Notes under the pieces: generated by a model
What the model saw: only the letters and a program-made list of their open reading frames with translations
Told to the model about the DNA's origin: nothing
The model's database searches: none
Program-made: the position numbers and the translations under genes
Assembly (NCBI RefSeq): GCF_021398735.1
Contig: NZ_CP090349.1
Location: 4,111,001 to 4,175,000, forward strand
Direction of reading: 5' to 3'
DNA from: Methylobacterium oryzae
Lineage (GTDB): Bacteria; Pseudomonadota; Alphaproteobacteria; Rhizobiales; Beijerinckiaceae
DNA: 64,000 nt
In this document: positions 46,646 through 55,702 of the stretch, in pieces
Numbering within the stretch: the stretch's first letter is position 1
Layout of the letters: each line of letters starts with the position of its first letter

Positions 46646-47857
46646 ATGGCGTGCGTCGAGACGGCGGAGAGCGGCGGAGACCTCCGCGCCGCGGCCGAGG
46701 AGGCCGGGCTCGTCTACGTCGATGACGGCCGGCCCGGGCTGACCCGCCGCCGCAGCGGCACCGGCTTCCGCTACTGCGACGCGAAGGGCGCGCCGGTGCG
46801 CGACAGGGCCGTGCTGGCCCGCATCCGCGGCCTCGCGATCCCGCCGGCCTACACGGATGTCTGGATCTGCCCCCGCCGCAACGGCCACATCCAGGCGACG
46901 GGCCGCGACGCCAAGGGGCGCAAGCAGTACCGCTACCACCCGGACTTCCGGCAGGCGCGGGAGGCCAACAAGTTCTCGCGGATCATGGCCTTCGCGGACG
47001 CGTTGCCGGGCATCCGCCGGCGCGTCGACGCCGACATGAGGCGGCCGGGCCTGCCCCGCGACAAGGTGCTGGCCACCGTGGTCCACCTGCTGGAGACCAC
47101 GCTGATCCGCGTCGGCAACGACGATTACGCGCGGACCAACAAGAGCTACGGCCTGACGACCCTGCGCGACCCCCACGTCCGGATCGAGGGTTCGGCCCTG
47201 TCGTTCCGCTTCAAGGGCAAGAGCGGCAAGACCTGGGACGTGTCGCTGAAGGACCGGCGGGTCGCCCGGATCGTCAAGGCGTGCCAGGACCTGCCGGGCC
47301 AGGAGCTGTTCCAGTATCTCGACCCGGACGGCACCCAGCGCGACGTCACCTCCTCGGACGTGAACGCGTACCTGCGCGAGATCACCGGCGAGGATTTCAC
47401 CGCCAAGGATTTTCGGACCTGGGCCGGCACGGTGCTGGCGGCGCTGGCGCTGCGGGAGTTCGAGAGCTTCGACAGCGAGGCCGGAGCCAAGCGCAACATC
47501 CGCGCGGCCATCGAGAACGTCGCGGGCCGCCTCGGCAACACGCCGACGATCTGCCGCAAGTGCTACATCCACCCGCAGATCCTCGACTGCTACCTGGAGG
47601 GCGGCCTGCTCCTGCAGGTGAAGGACGCGGTCGAATCGGAGCTGAGCGAGGACCTGTCGAGCCTGCGGCCCGAGGAGGCGGCGGTGCTGGGACTCCTGCA
47701 GGCGCGCCTCTCTGCCGCCGAGGACGCCGTCAAGGCCGGAGGTCGGGTCAAGCCGGCGGGCGCGCGGAAACGCGGGGCGAAGACGCCAGAGCGGTCCAAG
47801 AGCGGGACGGCGGCCAAGCGCGCGTCCGGAGCCCGGAAGGCGGCCGCGGCCGCTTAG
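46646..47857 (+). CDS. DNA topoisomerase IB (poxvirus/bacterial type)
   Basis: A 403-residue type IB topoisomerase that nicks and reseals one strand through a 3'-phosphotyrosine. The N-terminal domain has GTGFRYCDAKG, PPAYTDVWICP and YHPDFR. In the catalytic domain are RVGNDDYAR, LRDPHV, FRFKGKSGK and KDFRTWAGTV; the nucleophile is probably Tyr307 in KCYIHP. A basic Ala/Lys/Arg tail (about 40 residues) closes the protein and likely binds DNA. A GGGAGGGG ribosome-binding site sets the start at ATG 46646, not the earlier frame start. Confidence 0.92.
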   Translation: MACVETAESGGDLRAAAEEAGLVYVDDGRPGLTRRRSGTGFRYCDAKGAPVRDRAVLARIRGLAIPPAYTDVWICPRRNGHIQATGRDAKGRKQYRYHPDFRQAREANKFSRIMAFADALPGIRRRVDADMRRPGLPRDKVLATVVHLLETTLIRVGNDDYARTNKSYGLTTLRDPHVRIEGSALSFRFKGKSGKTWDVSLKDRRVARIVKACQDLPGQELFQYLDPDGTQRDVTSSDVNAYLREITGEDFTAKDFRTWAGTVLAALALREFESFDSEAGAKRNIRAAIENVAGRLGNTPTICRKCYIHPQILDCYLEGGLLLQVKDAVESELSEDLSSLRPEEAAVLGLLQARLSAAEDAVKAGGRVKPAGARKRGAKTPERSKSGTAAKRASGARKAAAAA

Positions 47858-47860
47858 GGG

Positions 47861-47881
47861 GGCGGTCTCGCCGAGATCGCC
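47861..47881. terminator. Hairpin between convergent topoisomerase and LuxR-type genes
   Basis: GGCGGTCT (47861-47868) and AGATCGCC (47874-47881) pair with one G-T wobble. It starts 3 nt after the topoisomerase stop and ends 11 nt before the other gene's end. Weak T content. Confidence 0.45.
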
Positions 47882-47892
47882 CGATCCCCCTC

Positions 47893-48579
47893 TCAGTGCC
47901 GGGACTGGTTGTCGTTGCCCGAGGACCGGTTGTCGGTGCCGCGCCGAACCTGATCGCTGGAATCGACCACGGGGGCCAGGCCGAGCTGGCGGGCCAGCGA
48001 GACGAGGTCCTTGAGCCGGCCGGTCTGGGTCTTGCGCCGCAGGTTGAGCCGGTGGGTCTCCACCGTGCGCACGCTGAGCGCCAGCCGCCGCGCGACCTCC
48101 TTGTTGCTGAACCCGGAACTCAGAAAGCGCAGCACCTCGGCCTCGCGGGGCGTCAGCCCGAGGCTCTCGCCGGCCTCCGGCGGCATCGCCACCGGCTGCT
48201 CCGGCGGGACCAGCACGTCCGAGCCCTCCGCCAGCGCCAGCAGCGCCGCGCCGAGGTCCCGCGGCGACTTGGAGCGCGCCACGAAAGCGTCGGCGCCGGC
48301 GGCCAGCAGGGCGCGCAGGTCGTCCGCCGTCAGCGCGCCGAAGGCGACCAGCGTGCGCAGCGCCGGCTGGCGCTCCTTCAAGGCGACGATGCGGGCGATC
48401 CCGTCGGCCAGCCGGATCTCGTCGAGGAAGACCAGGGCGACGCTGCTGCCGGCGTCGGCGCGATCGAGATCGGCCTCGCCGATGGTGTGGAATTCGGGCA
48501 TGTGCTCGAGGGTGGCGCGAACCGTCGCGCTCAGGTCCTCCGGCTCATCCAGGATCAGGACGCCAACGGCCGTACTCAT
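47893..48579 (-). CDS. LuxR/NarL-type response regulator
   Basis: A 228-residue regulator with an N-terminal receiver-like domain (candidate phosphoacceptor Asp53 in LVFLDEIRLADG) and a C-terminal LuxR helix-turn-helix (LTPREAEVLRFLSSG, NKEVARRLALSVRTVETH). The first acidic cluster (LDEPED) is present. No sensor kinase is adjacent. It sits back to back in orientation with the GGDEF gene (213 nt apart, same strand). A polar tail (RRGTDNRSSGNDNQSRH) ends the protein. Confidence 0.88.
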   Translation of the reverse strand: MSTAVGVLILDEPEDLSATVRATLEHMPEFHTIGEADLDRADAGSSVALVFLDEIRLADGIARIVALKERQPALRTLVAFGALTADDLRALLAAGADAFVARSKSPRDLGAALLALAEGSDVLVPPEQPVAMPPEAGESLGLTPREAEVLRFLSSGFSNKEVARRLALSVRTVETHRLNLRRKTQTGRLKDLVSLARQLGLAPVVDSSDQVRRGTDNRSSGNDNQSRH

Positions 48580-48791
48580 GACCTCGCACCTCTCTCTCCC
48601 GGCTTGATACAGGCGGCCGGGATCGAAGGCGAAGTTCCAAGATCCGTTCCAGCAACAACTCGCGAATATTAAGCTTTATATTGGCCGAATCGCTCCCCAG
48701 AAACGGATACTCGGCGAATCAATGCGCCGATCTGGGACGACGGTGGGACACCGCTCGACGGACTGTGCCGATCCGGGACGGGCGGTCCGGC

Positions 48792-49688
48792 TCAGCCCGC
48801 GACGGCGCGGATACCCTCGCTGTGATCCGGCACCACCCGGTTCCGGCCGCCGCCCTTCGCCGCGTAGAGCGCGACATCGGCCCGCTTGACCAGGGCCTCG
48901 ACGCTGTCGCCGTCGCGCCACGTGCTGACGCCGAAGCTGCAGCTCAGCGCGATCGGACCCCGCGTCCCGCTGATCCGCAGGGCCTGGACGTCGGCGCGCA
49001 GGCGCTCGGCCTGCGCCACGGCCTCCGCGAGCCCGCGGCCGGGCAGGATGACCGCGAATTCCTCGCCGCCGAGGCGTCCCGCGATCCCCGCACCGGCGAT
49101 CAGCTCGGCCACGGCCTTGATCGCCACGTCGCCGACATCGTGCCCGTGCTCGTCGTTGATGCGCTTGAAGTGATCGATGTCGAGGAGGATCGCCGAGACG
49201 GCGCCCGGCCTCGGGTCCCGTGCCGCGGCGGCCCGCGCGCGCTTGAAGAAGGCGCGCCGGTTGTAGGAGCCGGTCAGCGGGTCCGTCTCGGCGAGGCGGA
49301 TCAGCTCCTCCTGCATGGTGGTCAGGCGCTCGGCCGCGCGCAGGCGCGCGTTCAGCTCCTCGGCGCTCGGCGGCTTCTCGATGAAGTCGTCGGCGCCGCT
49401 GTCGAGGGCCTCGGCCAGGCTGCGGACGTTGCGGGCCGACGACATGGTGATGACGTGCAGCGGCCCGCGGGATTCGGCGAGGAGCCGGGCCGACCAGCAG
49501 AGTTCGAGCCCGCAGAGCGGCCGCACCTCCAGGCTGGTGATGAGGACCCGGACCGCGGGCGTCGCCGCCAGGAACTCCAGCGCCCGCTCCGAATCCGTGA
49601 ACGGGTGCACCGCGTGGCCGCGCGGCTCGATCAGGGACGCGATGATCTGCAGCACGACGCGGCTCGAGTCGACGATGACGATCTGCAT
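48792..49688 (-). CDS. Diguanylate cyclase with degenerate receiver domain
   Basis: A 298-residue protein: a receiver-like domain (1-125), then a GGDEF domain with an intact GGEEF active site (GRLGGEEFAVILPG) and typical DPLTGSYNRRAF and DIDHFKRINDEHGHDVGD. The receiver's phosphoacceptor position reads Ser52 (LITSLEV), while the early acidic residue (VIVDSS) and the switch Lys (DFIEKPPS) remain. The RxxD inhibitory site before GGEEF is not seen. The enzyme should make cyclic di-GMP but probably is not switched by ordinary phosphorylation. Confidence 0.88.
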   Translation of the reverse strand: MQIVIVDSSRVVLQIIASLIEPRGHAVHPFTDSERALEFLAATPAVRVLITSLEVRPLCGLELCWSARLLAESRGPLHVITMSSARNVRSLAEALDSGADDFIEKPPSAEELNARLRAAERLTTMQEELIRLAETDPLTGSYNRRAFFKRARAAAARDPRPGAVSAILLDIDHFKRINDEHGHDVGDVAIKAVAELIAGAGIAGRLGGEEFAVILPGRGLAEAVAQAERLRADVQALRISGTRGPIALSCSFGVSTWRDGDSVEALVKRADVALYAAKGGGRNRVVPDHSEGIRAVAG

Positions 49689-49762
49689 GGCCTGACCCGC
49701 ACCCGATATCCGCGGTGTAAGCTGGAAGGCTTAACCGCCCCCCAACGGAGCTGAACCCCGGT

Positions 49763-50119
49763 ATGAGCGTGGCCATTACCACTCCGGATCGGCGCTATAT
49801 CGTTGTCCGGGCGCGTCTGTGGCGCCGCGCGAATCCCGACCTGTCGGAAACTTGTCGGGCCGCGCTGGTGCAGCGCCTGATGGCGGCGCGCCGGGGCGTG
49901 AAGGAGGCCAAGCGGGCCGAGCGCGCGGGCGAGCCGGGCGCCGCGGAGGCGCTCGCCGCCGCCAGGGCCGAGGTCGATGCGGCGAAGGTCGGACTCGGCG
50001 AGCGCGGGCCGGTCTGGTGGACGGACGGCGCGCCCGACCTCAACCGGCACCTCGTCCGCAACACGCCCTACGCGGCGTGGTTCGCGACGCTCAGCGCCGG
50101 GGAACCTGAACCGCGATGA
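49763..50119 (+). CDS. Conserved hypothetical protein
   Basis: A 118-residue soluble protein of a widespread bacterial family of unknown function. Patterns I recognise are YIVVRARLWRRANPDLSE, an Ala-rich helix and the closing LGERGPVWWTDGAPDLNRHLVRNTPYA (split at TDG). It overlaps the convergent gene by 29 nt at the 3' end. Confidence 0.72.
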   Translation: MSVAITTPDRRYIVVRARLWRRANPDLSETCRAALVQRLMAARRGVKEAKRAERAGEPGAAEALAAARAEVDAAKVGLGERGPVWWTDGAPDLNRHLVRNTPYAAWFATLSAGEPEPR

Positions 50120-50480
50120 CCCGGGCCCCGGCGACCGGGTCGGCCCCGACGGCGCGCGCGCCGCGGCGGCCGTAGGGGGCAGCGTTGATCACCGTCAGGG
50201 TCGGCTCGGCCGCCGGAGCGGCCTGGATGCCGGTCACCGTCGGGACGCCGTAGGTGCCGTAGCTCCAGGGCGTAGGCACGATCTGGGTCGGGCGCGGCAC
50301 GCGGGTCAGCGGGGCGCCGATATAGGTGCCCCGCACGAACTCGCCGGCAAAGCCCGGATCGGCGGCGTAACCGGGCGCGTAGGCGACCGGAGCGTAGGGA
50401 TCGGCGCTCCGGAAGGTCTGCGCCGACGCGGGCGCCGCCGCCGCCAGAGCGAGCAGGGTCACGATCGTCCGGTTGGCCAT
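50091..50480 (-). CDS. Small secreted protein of unknown function
   Basis: A 129-residue exported protein: signal peptide to PASAQ, then a Tyr/Pro/Gly/Ala-rich mature part (YAPVAYAPGYAADPGF, PWSYGTYGV) ending RVIAVQVPRR. No cysteines. The composition resembles surface-exposed, poorly ordered proteins. ATG 50480 is preceded by CGGAG at workable distance. Family unknown. Confidence 0.62.
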   Translation of the reverse strand: MANRTIVTLLALAAAAPASAQTFRSADPYAPVAYAPGYAADPGFAGEFVRGTYIGAPLTRVPRPTQIVPTPWSYGTYGVPTVTGIQAAPAAEPTLTVINAAPYGRRGARAVGADPVAGARVIAVQVPRR

Positions 50481-50629
50481 GGGTCCGGCTCCGAGGGGTG
50501 TCGGCGGGCGCGGTGCGCGCCGGGTGCGGGGCCAACAGACCGGATCACCGGCCGTTCCGCGTCTCCAGTCGCGCAGAGTGCGTAACGGTCCCGTCATGCC
50601 CAGCAGATCGGCCCCCGGGTGCGCACCGG

Positions 50630-50860
50630 TCAGCGGCAGGTGGTGATCCGCCGGACCACCCAGCCCTCGCCCTCGATCCACAGACGGCGGCGGGCCCGGC
50701 TGCAGGTGACGTCGTCCTCCCGCTCCGCCGATACGGGATGAACCTGCGGGTTGGCCTCGGCGACTTTGGTCTCGGCCGGGCCGTTAGCGGCCTGGGCCGC
50801 GAGCGGAACGGCGAGCATGACGGTGCCGGCTGCGGCGGCAGCGATCGTACGGAGTTTCAT
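50630..50860 (-). CDS. Small secreted protein of unknown function
   Basis: A 76-residue exported protein with a signal peptide (MKLRTIAAAAAGTVMLAVPL, cleavage near AQA). The mature part has a cysteine pair (DVTCSRA and ITTCR) around an RRRLWIEGEGWVVRR strand pair, so one disulfide-linked hairpin is likely. An upstream in-frame ATG at 50884 would add a non-signal leader. Function unknown. Confidence 0.62.
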   Translation of the reverse strand: MKLRTIAAAAAGTVMLAVPLAAQAANGPAETKVAEANPQVHPVSAEREDDVTCSRARRRLWIEGEGWVVRRITTCR

Positions 50861-51166
50861 CGGGGAGAAGCGCCCTGCGGCCATGCTTGGAGGTTTGGTC
50901 CAGGAATGCGCGGGCCGGCGGTTCGGTTGCATCCCGGTTGTGTCGATCGCGACGGCCCGTGCGCTCGCTCACATCGCCGGTGGCGCCACACGGGCTGACG
51001 CCCGGCCACGACACCTGGCCACGACACTTGGCCACCTTGCCCGGCCGCGGCGCTTAGACTTCCCGGCTTTCACGGGTAAGGAAGAACAAAACCGGACGCG
51101 CCGGTGCCCAGCCGTCCTGCGATACCGCCCATCGCGGGCCGCGGCACGGTCCACGAAGCAGGGTTC

Positions 51167-52222
51167 ATGAGCAAGTCGAAGCCTCCGACCAACGCGCTCC
51201 TGACACCGGAGAAGCGCACCGAGGACGTCGATCAGACGATCCGCCCCCTGAGCCTGTCCGAGTTCATCGGTCAGCGCGCGGCGCGGGCGAACATGCAGGT
51301 GTTCATCGAGGCGGCGAGGAAGACCGGGCAGGCGCTCGACCACGTGCTGTTCGTCGGGCCGCCGGGCCTGGGCAAGACCACGCTGGCGCAGATCGTGGCG
51401 CGCGAGCTCGGCGTGAACTTCCGCTCGACCTCCGGGCCGGTGATCGCCAAGGCCGGGGATCTGGCCGCCCAGCTCACCAACCTGGAGGAGCGCGACGTCC
51501 TGTTCATCGACGAGATCCACCGGCTCAACCCGGCGGTCGAGGAGATCCTCTACCCGGCCATGGAGGATTACCAGCTCGACCTGATCATCGGCGAGGGCCC
51601 GGCGGCGCGCTCGGTCAAGATCGAGCTGCCGAAGTTCACGCTCGTTGGCGCCACGACGCGGGCGGGGCTGCTGACGACGCCGCTGCGCGACCGGTTCGGC
51701 ATCCCGATCCGCCTGGAGTTCTACGAGATCGACGAGCTGGAGCAGATCGTGGCGCGCGGCGCGCGGGTGCTGGGTCTGGGCATGTCGGCGGAGGGCGCCA
51801 ACGAGATCGCCCGTCGGGCGCGGGGCACGCCGCGGATCGCGGGGCGGCTCTTGCGGCGGGTGCGGGACTTCGCGGTGGTGGCGGAGGCCGAGACGGTGAC
51901 GCGGGCGATCGCCGACCGGGCGCTGCAGCTCTTGGACGTGGACGGGGCGGGTCTCGACGTGATGGACCGCAAGTACCTGAGCCTGATCGCGCGCTCGTTC
52001 GGGGGCGGGCCCGTGGGGATCGAGACGATCGGGGCGGCGCTGTCGGAGCCGCGGGACGCGATCGAGGACATCATCGAGCCCTACCTGATCCAGCGCGGCT
52101 TCGTGCAGCGCACACCCCGCGGACGCGTCCTCACCCGACACGCCTACCGGCACATGCAGATGCCGGAACCGAAGCGCGAGACGCCCGGGCAGTTCGGCTT
52201 CTTCGGTGACGGAGAGCCCTGA
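51167..52222 (+). CDS. ruvB: Holliday junction branch migration helicase RuvB
   Basis: A 351-residue AAA+ motor that drives branch migration with RuvA. Walker A is GPPGLGKT, Walker B DEIH, sensor 1 GATTR, and the arginine finger lies in LRDRFG; the C-terminal winged helix ends at YRHMQ. ATG 51167 precedes the standard N-terminus, and a longer frame from 51104 adds nothing conserved. In related genomes ruvC-ruvA-ruvB leads into ybgC-tol; ruvC and ruvA are not in front here. Confidence 0.95.
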   Translation: MSKSKPPTNALLTPEKRTEDVDQTIRPLSLSEFIGQRAARANMQVFIEAARKTGQALDHVLFVGPPGLGKTTLAQIVARELGVNFRSTSGPVIAKAGDLAAQLTNLEERDVLFIDEIHRLNPAVEEILYPAMEDYQLDLIIGEGPAARSVKIELPKFTLVGATTRAGLLTTPLRDRFGIPIRLEFYEIDELEQIVARGARVLGLGMSAEGANEIARRARGTPRIAGRLLRRVRDFAVVAEAETVTRAIADRALQLLDVDGAGLDVMDRKYLSLIARSFGGGPVGIETIGAALSEPRDAIEDIIEPYLIQRGFVQRTPRGRVLTRHAYRHMQMPEPKRETPGQFGFFGDGEP

Positions 52223-52589
52223 GGACCGATCAACGCGTCTCCATGCATTGAATTCGGACCAGCATTTCACCGGGCACATGCGCGGGACGCACAGTGCTGC
52301 GCGCGGCAGCCGGGTGAGTTCCGCGTCGCGATCTCGGCAAGTCGCTGCGGTAACAGCCGTTTTGTCGATCGTCTCGGAACAATATTGCCAAGCTTAGGCG
52401 GGGATCTTGTCGATCACGTAAGTGTAAAAACTGCCGGATCGCGTGGAACAGCGCCGAAACGCGACAGTTGGGGAGGCGACCGCGCCGGGTCCGCTCGGCG
52501 CCGGCAAGGCTGTCCCGATCAGGGTCCTGCCCTCCGATCGCGGCAGATCTTCGCGATCTCAAGAACAACGTCAGGGATAAACTTCCGCC
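52223..52589 (+). other. 367-bp intergenic region before the DUF4142-like gene
   Basis: No gene seen. The region is less GC-rich, with TTGTCGATC occurring twice (52362 and 52407, 45 bp apart) and a GGAAC-type promoter candidate (separate entry). Confidence 0.4.
52445..52469 (+). promoter_or_regulatory. Candidate EcfG (general stress) promoter
   Basis: GGAAC (52445-52449), 16 bp, then AGTT (52466-52469). This approximates the alphaproteobacterial EcfG consensus (GGAAC, N16-17, CGTT) with one mismatch. It lies about 120 bp before the DUF4142-like gene. Confidence 0.35.
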
Positions 52590-53315
52590 ATGAAGAAACT
52601 CACGCTCGCCGTGCTCGGCCTGTCCGTCGCCGCCATCTCGGCGCCCGCCTTCGCGCAGGACGCCCTGCCGATCCGCGTGCTGCCCTTCGCCAATCAGGAC
52701 GGCGTCGGCGTCGCCGCGACCGAGACGCCCGCTTTCCGGGCCGAGGCGCTGCGTTCGGACGCCGCCAGCATCGAGGCGAGCCGGATCGCCCTCCAGCGGT
52801 CGCGCAACCCCCGGGTCCGCAACTACGCCAACCGCGTCCTCGTCGAGCGCAAGGCGACCACCGACGCGCTGCTGCCGCCGAACACCTCCCTCACCCGCAA
52901 CGGCTCGGTGGTCTCCGACAACCAGGGCATCCGCACCGACCTGAGCAACCCGGTCGGCCTGGTGCTCGCGCCGGTGACGGTGGCCGCCAACATCGGCACC
53001 GGCATCGTCGGCGGCGCCCTCGGCGCGGTCGGCATCGTCGACAACAGCCCGGCCGAGCCGGGCCGCCGCGTGGCCCTCGGCGAGCGCGGCCAGGCGCGTC
53101 TGGCGCAGCTCCAGGCGGCCCCGAACGGCCGGGCCTTCGACCGGACCTACATCGACCAGCAGGCCCGCTCGGACGCCCGCACCCTGGCGCTCTACGACGC
53201 CTACGCCAAGCAGGGCGACAACGCCCAGGGCCGCAAGTTCGCCACCGAGGCCCTGCCCTACATCGCCGACGAGCACGCCCACTCGGCGAGCCTCGCGGCC
53301 CGCATCGGCGGCTGA
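52590..53315 (+). CDS. Exported DUF4142-like protein
   Basis: A 241-residue exported protein (signal peptide to AFAQ) with the helical-bundle pattern of DUF4142: FRAEALRSDAASIEASRIAL and NPRVRNYANRVLVERKATTDALL (each split for length), then a hydrophobic Gly/Ala/Val segment (NPVGLVLAPVTVAANIG) in the middle that could dip into the membrane, and the second half-bundle RTYIDQQARSDARTLALYD to the end. DUF4142 proteins are periplasmic and often stress-induced; function unknown. It sits between ruvB and ybgC, in a block that is usually uninterrupted. Confidence 0.8.
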   Translation: MKKLTLAVLGLSVAAISAPAFAQDALPIRVLPFANQDGVGVAATETPAFRAEALRSDAASIEASRIALQRSRNPRVRNYANRVLVERKATTDALLPPNTSLTRNGSVVSDNQGIRTDLSNPVGLVLAPVTVAANIGTGIVGGALGAVGIVDNSPAEPGRRVALGERGQARLAQLQAAPNGRAFDRTYIDQQARSDARTLALYDAYAKQGDNAQGRKFATEALPYIADEHAHSASLAARIGG

Positions 53316-53340
53316 GCGCCGCGCATGGCGTGATCTGCAC

Positions 53341-53373
53341 GAGGGCCGCCCCAGGGCGGCCCTCGTCGTGTTG
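53341..53373 (+). terminator. Intrinsic terminator after the DUF4142-like gene
   Basis: A perfect 11-bp stem (53341-53351 with 53354-53364) and a two-base loop, followed by GTCGTGTTG. It separates this gene from ybgC. Confidence 0.75.
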
Positions 53374-53405
53374 CGCCGTCGCACCGCCCGTCGCTAAAGG
53401 GGCGC

Positions 53406-53858
53406 ATGAGCGCGATCGAGCCCGCCAGTGACGGACCCGCGGAGGACGGTGCCCCGCCCCACCGGATGGGCGTGCGCGTCTACTACGAGGACACAGATTT
53501 CTCCGGCTTCGTCTACCACGCCAGCTACCTGCGCTTCCTCGAGCGCGGCCGCACCGAATTGCTGCGGGAACTCGCCGGCGACCAGTCGGACCTGCACCGC
53601 GATGCACGCGGCCTCGTCTTCGTGGTGCGGCGCATGAGCCTCGATTTCCTCCGGCCGGCCCGGATGGACGACCTGCTCACCGTCGTGACCCGCACGCGCG
53701 CCCTGCGCGGCGCGTCGATGCAGCTCGCCCAGGACGTCCGACGGGGCGACGAAGTGCTGGTCTCCGCGGAGGTCACGGTCGCCTGCGTGCGGGACGGCCG
53801 CGCCGTCCGCCTCCCGGACGCGCTGCGGCGGCGGCTCGCGCCCGGCGAGACCGCCTAG
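53406..53858 (+). CDS. ybgC: Tol-Pal-associated acyl-CoA thioesterase YbgC
   Basis: A 150-residue hot-dog-fold thioesterase, regularly the first gene of tol-pal clusters. The catalytic motif YYEDTDFSGFVYHASYLRF (split here at SG) carries the active-site Asp. It hydrolyses short-chain or lipid-derived acyl-CoA in the cytoplasm; its part in Tol-Pal function is unclear. The N-terminal 20 residues are probably disordered. An aldolase gene on the other strand separates it from tolQ. Confidence 0.93.
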   Translation: MSAIEPASDGPAEDGAPPHRMGVRVYYEDTDFSGFVYHASYLRFLERGRTELLRELAGDQSDLHRDARGLVFVVRRMSLDFLRPARMDDLLTVVTRTRALRGASMQLAQDVRRGDEVLVSAEVTVACVRDGRAVRLPDALRRRLAPGETA

Positions 53859-53861
53859 ACC

Positions 53862-54650
53862 TCAGCCGGCCCGCGCCGGGTCGGCCTCGCAGAGCACCCG
53901 CGCGAAGGCGTTGACGATGGTCAGCGCGTCGTACTCGACCGAGACCAGCTGGTAGCCCATCCCGACCATCTCCCGGGCGCGCGCCGGCGACGGCGCGAAG
54001 GCGCAGGGAATCTTGCCCGCCGCCCGGGTCTTGCGCGCGATCTCCCCGAGGGCCGCCGTGACCGCCGATCCCAGCGGGTCGATGGCCGCCCCCTTGGACA
54101 GGGCGATCGACAGGTCGGCGGGGCCGACAAGGACGCCGTCGATGCCCGGCACGGCGAGGATCGCCTCCAGGTCGGCGATCCCCGCCTCGGTCTCGCACAT
54201 GGCGATCGTGAGCGCCCGATCGTTGGCGCCCGCGAGGTAGTCCGCGCCGTTCCGGAGCCCCGAGAGCCACATGGCCCGGTCCGGTCCCCAGCTCCGCTGG
54301 CCGACCGGCGGGAATTTCGCGGCCGCCGCCAGGGCCTCGGCATCCGCGACGGTGTTGATCATCGGCGCCACGACGCCGGCGGCGCCCGCGTCGAGCATCC
54401 GCGAGACCATGGCGAAGTCGCCCACCGGCACGCGCACCAGGGTCGATTTGCCGGCCAGGGCGACCTCGGTGATGGCCGCACACGACGTCTTGTAGTCGTA
54501 GGTGCCGTGCTGCTGATCCAGCAGGACGGCGTCGAATCCGGCGCGCGCCAGGAAGCCGGCCAGCATCGGGTCGGCGATCATGGACCAGCCCAGGAACCGG
54601 GCCGGGCCGGTGGGCAGCAGATCGGGCAGGCTGGGAACGGGGAGGGTCAT
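53862..54650 (-). CDS. HpcH/HpaI-family aldolase
   Basis: A 262-residue class II aldolase-fold protein related to 4-hydroxy-2-oxoheptanedioate aldolase: the catalytic His in LLDQQHGTYD, the metal-binding Glu and Asp in AMCETEAGIADL and LVGPADLS, and FLGWSMIADP at the N-terminus. Members split 2-oxo-4-hydroxyacids into pyruvate plus an aldehyde; the substrate cannot be told. ATG 54650 follows the recognisable start. It lies, reversed, between ybgC and tolQ, only 3 nt from the end of ybgC. Confidence 0.88.
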   Translation of the reverse strand: MTLPVPSLPDLLPTGPARFLGWSMIADPMLAGFLARAGFDAVLLDQQHGTYDYKTSCAAITEVALAGKSTLVRVPVGDFAMVSRMLDAGAAGVVAPMINTVADAEALAAAAKFPPVGQRSWGPDRAMWLSGLRNGADYLAGANDRALTIAMCETEAGIADLEAILAVPGIDGVLVGPADLSIALSKGAAIDPLGSAVTAALGEIARKTRAAGKIPCAFAPSPARAREMVGMGYQLVSVEYDALTIVNAFARVLCEADPARAG

Positions 54651-54958
54651 GCGCGTCCTGCGTATCTCAGGGCTGTCGACTCGGCGCCGTGGGCCGCGAC
54701 CATACGGGAGGCGCTTTCGGCAGGTCCAGCCCGGACGGCCCGTCGGACGGCGGCACATGCCTCAGGATCGCCCGGATCGAAACCGATCCTTAACCCTGCC
54801 GCGCCCTTAACGGAGGCGATGCCACGGCGGGGCGCGGGGGCCGTCGACGGCCCTTACTTTCGACAGATTCGCGGGCGACAGCGTTGATATCGCTCACGGA
54901 TCCGGCGGACGCGGGCCTCGCCCGGCGCATCGCGATCCGGAGCAGGAGACCTCGACGG
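54651..54958. other. 308-bp divergent region in front of tolQ
   Basis: No gene. CCTTAAC/CCCTTAAC occurs twice near 54788-54811, and a hairpin lies at 54838-54853. The promoters of the aldolase and the tol operon should be here. Confidence 0.4.
54838..54860 (+). terminator. Hairpin with T-rich tail upstream of tolQ
   Basis: A perfect 16-nt palindrome (54838-54853) with TTACTTT after it, about 100 nt before tolQ. It could end read-through transcription or act as a leader attenuator. Confidence 0.35.
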
Positions 54959-55675
54959 ATGAACCCAGCCGACGCGATGCAGGCCGCGCCTGTCGCCGAC
55001 ATGACGCTGCTCGGCCTGTTCCTGCAGGCCCACTTCGTCGTGAAGATCGTGATGATCGGGCTGCTCAGCGCCTCGATCTGGTGCTGGTCGATCATCGTCG
55101 ACAAGACGCTGCTGTTCCGCCGGACCAAGGCCGAGATGGACGCGTTCGAGGACGCCTTCTGGTCCGGCCGCTCCCTGGAGGAGCTGTTCCGCTCGTTCAA
55201 CGACCGGCCGGCCACGGGCCTCGCCGCCGTCTTCGTCGCCGCCATGCGCGAGTGGAAGCGCTCGTTCGAGGGCTCCGGCCGGCAGATCCAGTCGCTGTCG
55301 CAGCGCATCGAGAAGCAGCTCGACGTCACCATCCACCGCGAGGTCGAGCGGCTGGAGTCGCGCCTGCTGTTCCTCGCCTCGATCGGCTCGGCCGGCCCGT
55401 ATATCGGCCTGTTCGGCACCGTCTGGGGCATCATGACCGCGTTCACCTCGATCGCGGCCTCGAAGAACACCTCGCTCGCGGTCGTCGCCCCCGGCATCGC
55501 CGAGGCGCTGTTCGCCACCGCCATCGGCCTGTTCGCCGCGATCCCGGCGGTGCTCGCCTACAACAAGCTCCAGGCCGAGGTCTCCAAGGCGCAGTCGCGG
55601 CTGGAGAGCTTCGCCGACGAGTTCTCCGCCATCCTCTCCCGCCAGATCGACGAGCGCCTGCCGCTCGCCGCCTGA
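54959..55675 (+). CDS. tolQ: Tol-Pal system protein TolQ
   Basis: A 238-residue inner-membrane stator subunit of the proton-driven TolQRA motor that keeps the outer membrane attached during division. Three membrane helices: the first near VKIVMIGLLSASIWCWSIIV, the others at GPYIGLFGTVWGIMTAF and ALFATAIGLFAAIPAVLAY, both typical of MotA/TolQ/ExbB proteins. AGGAG lies 11 nt before ATG 54959; ATG 54977 is an alternative. The operon continues with tolR at 27 nt. Confidence 0.95.
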   Translation: MNPADAMQAAPVADMTLLGLFLQAHFVVKIVMIGLLSASIWCWSIIVDKTLLFRRTKAEMDAFEDAFWSGRSLEELFRSFNDRPATGLAAVFVAAMREWKRSFEGSGRQIQSLSQRIEKQLDVTIHREVERLESRLLFLASIGSAGPYIGLFGTVWGIMTAFTSIAASKNTSLAVVAPGIAEALFATAIGLFAAIPAVLAYNKLQAEVSKAQSRLESFADEFSAILSRQIDERLPLAA

Positions 55676-55702
55676 ACCGGCTGATCCAGAGGAGACCGAT
55701 CC

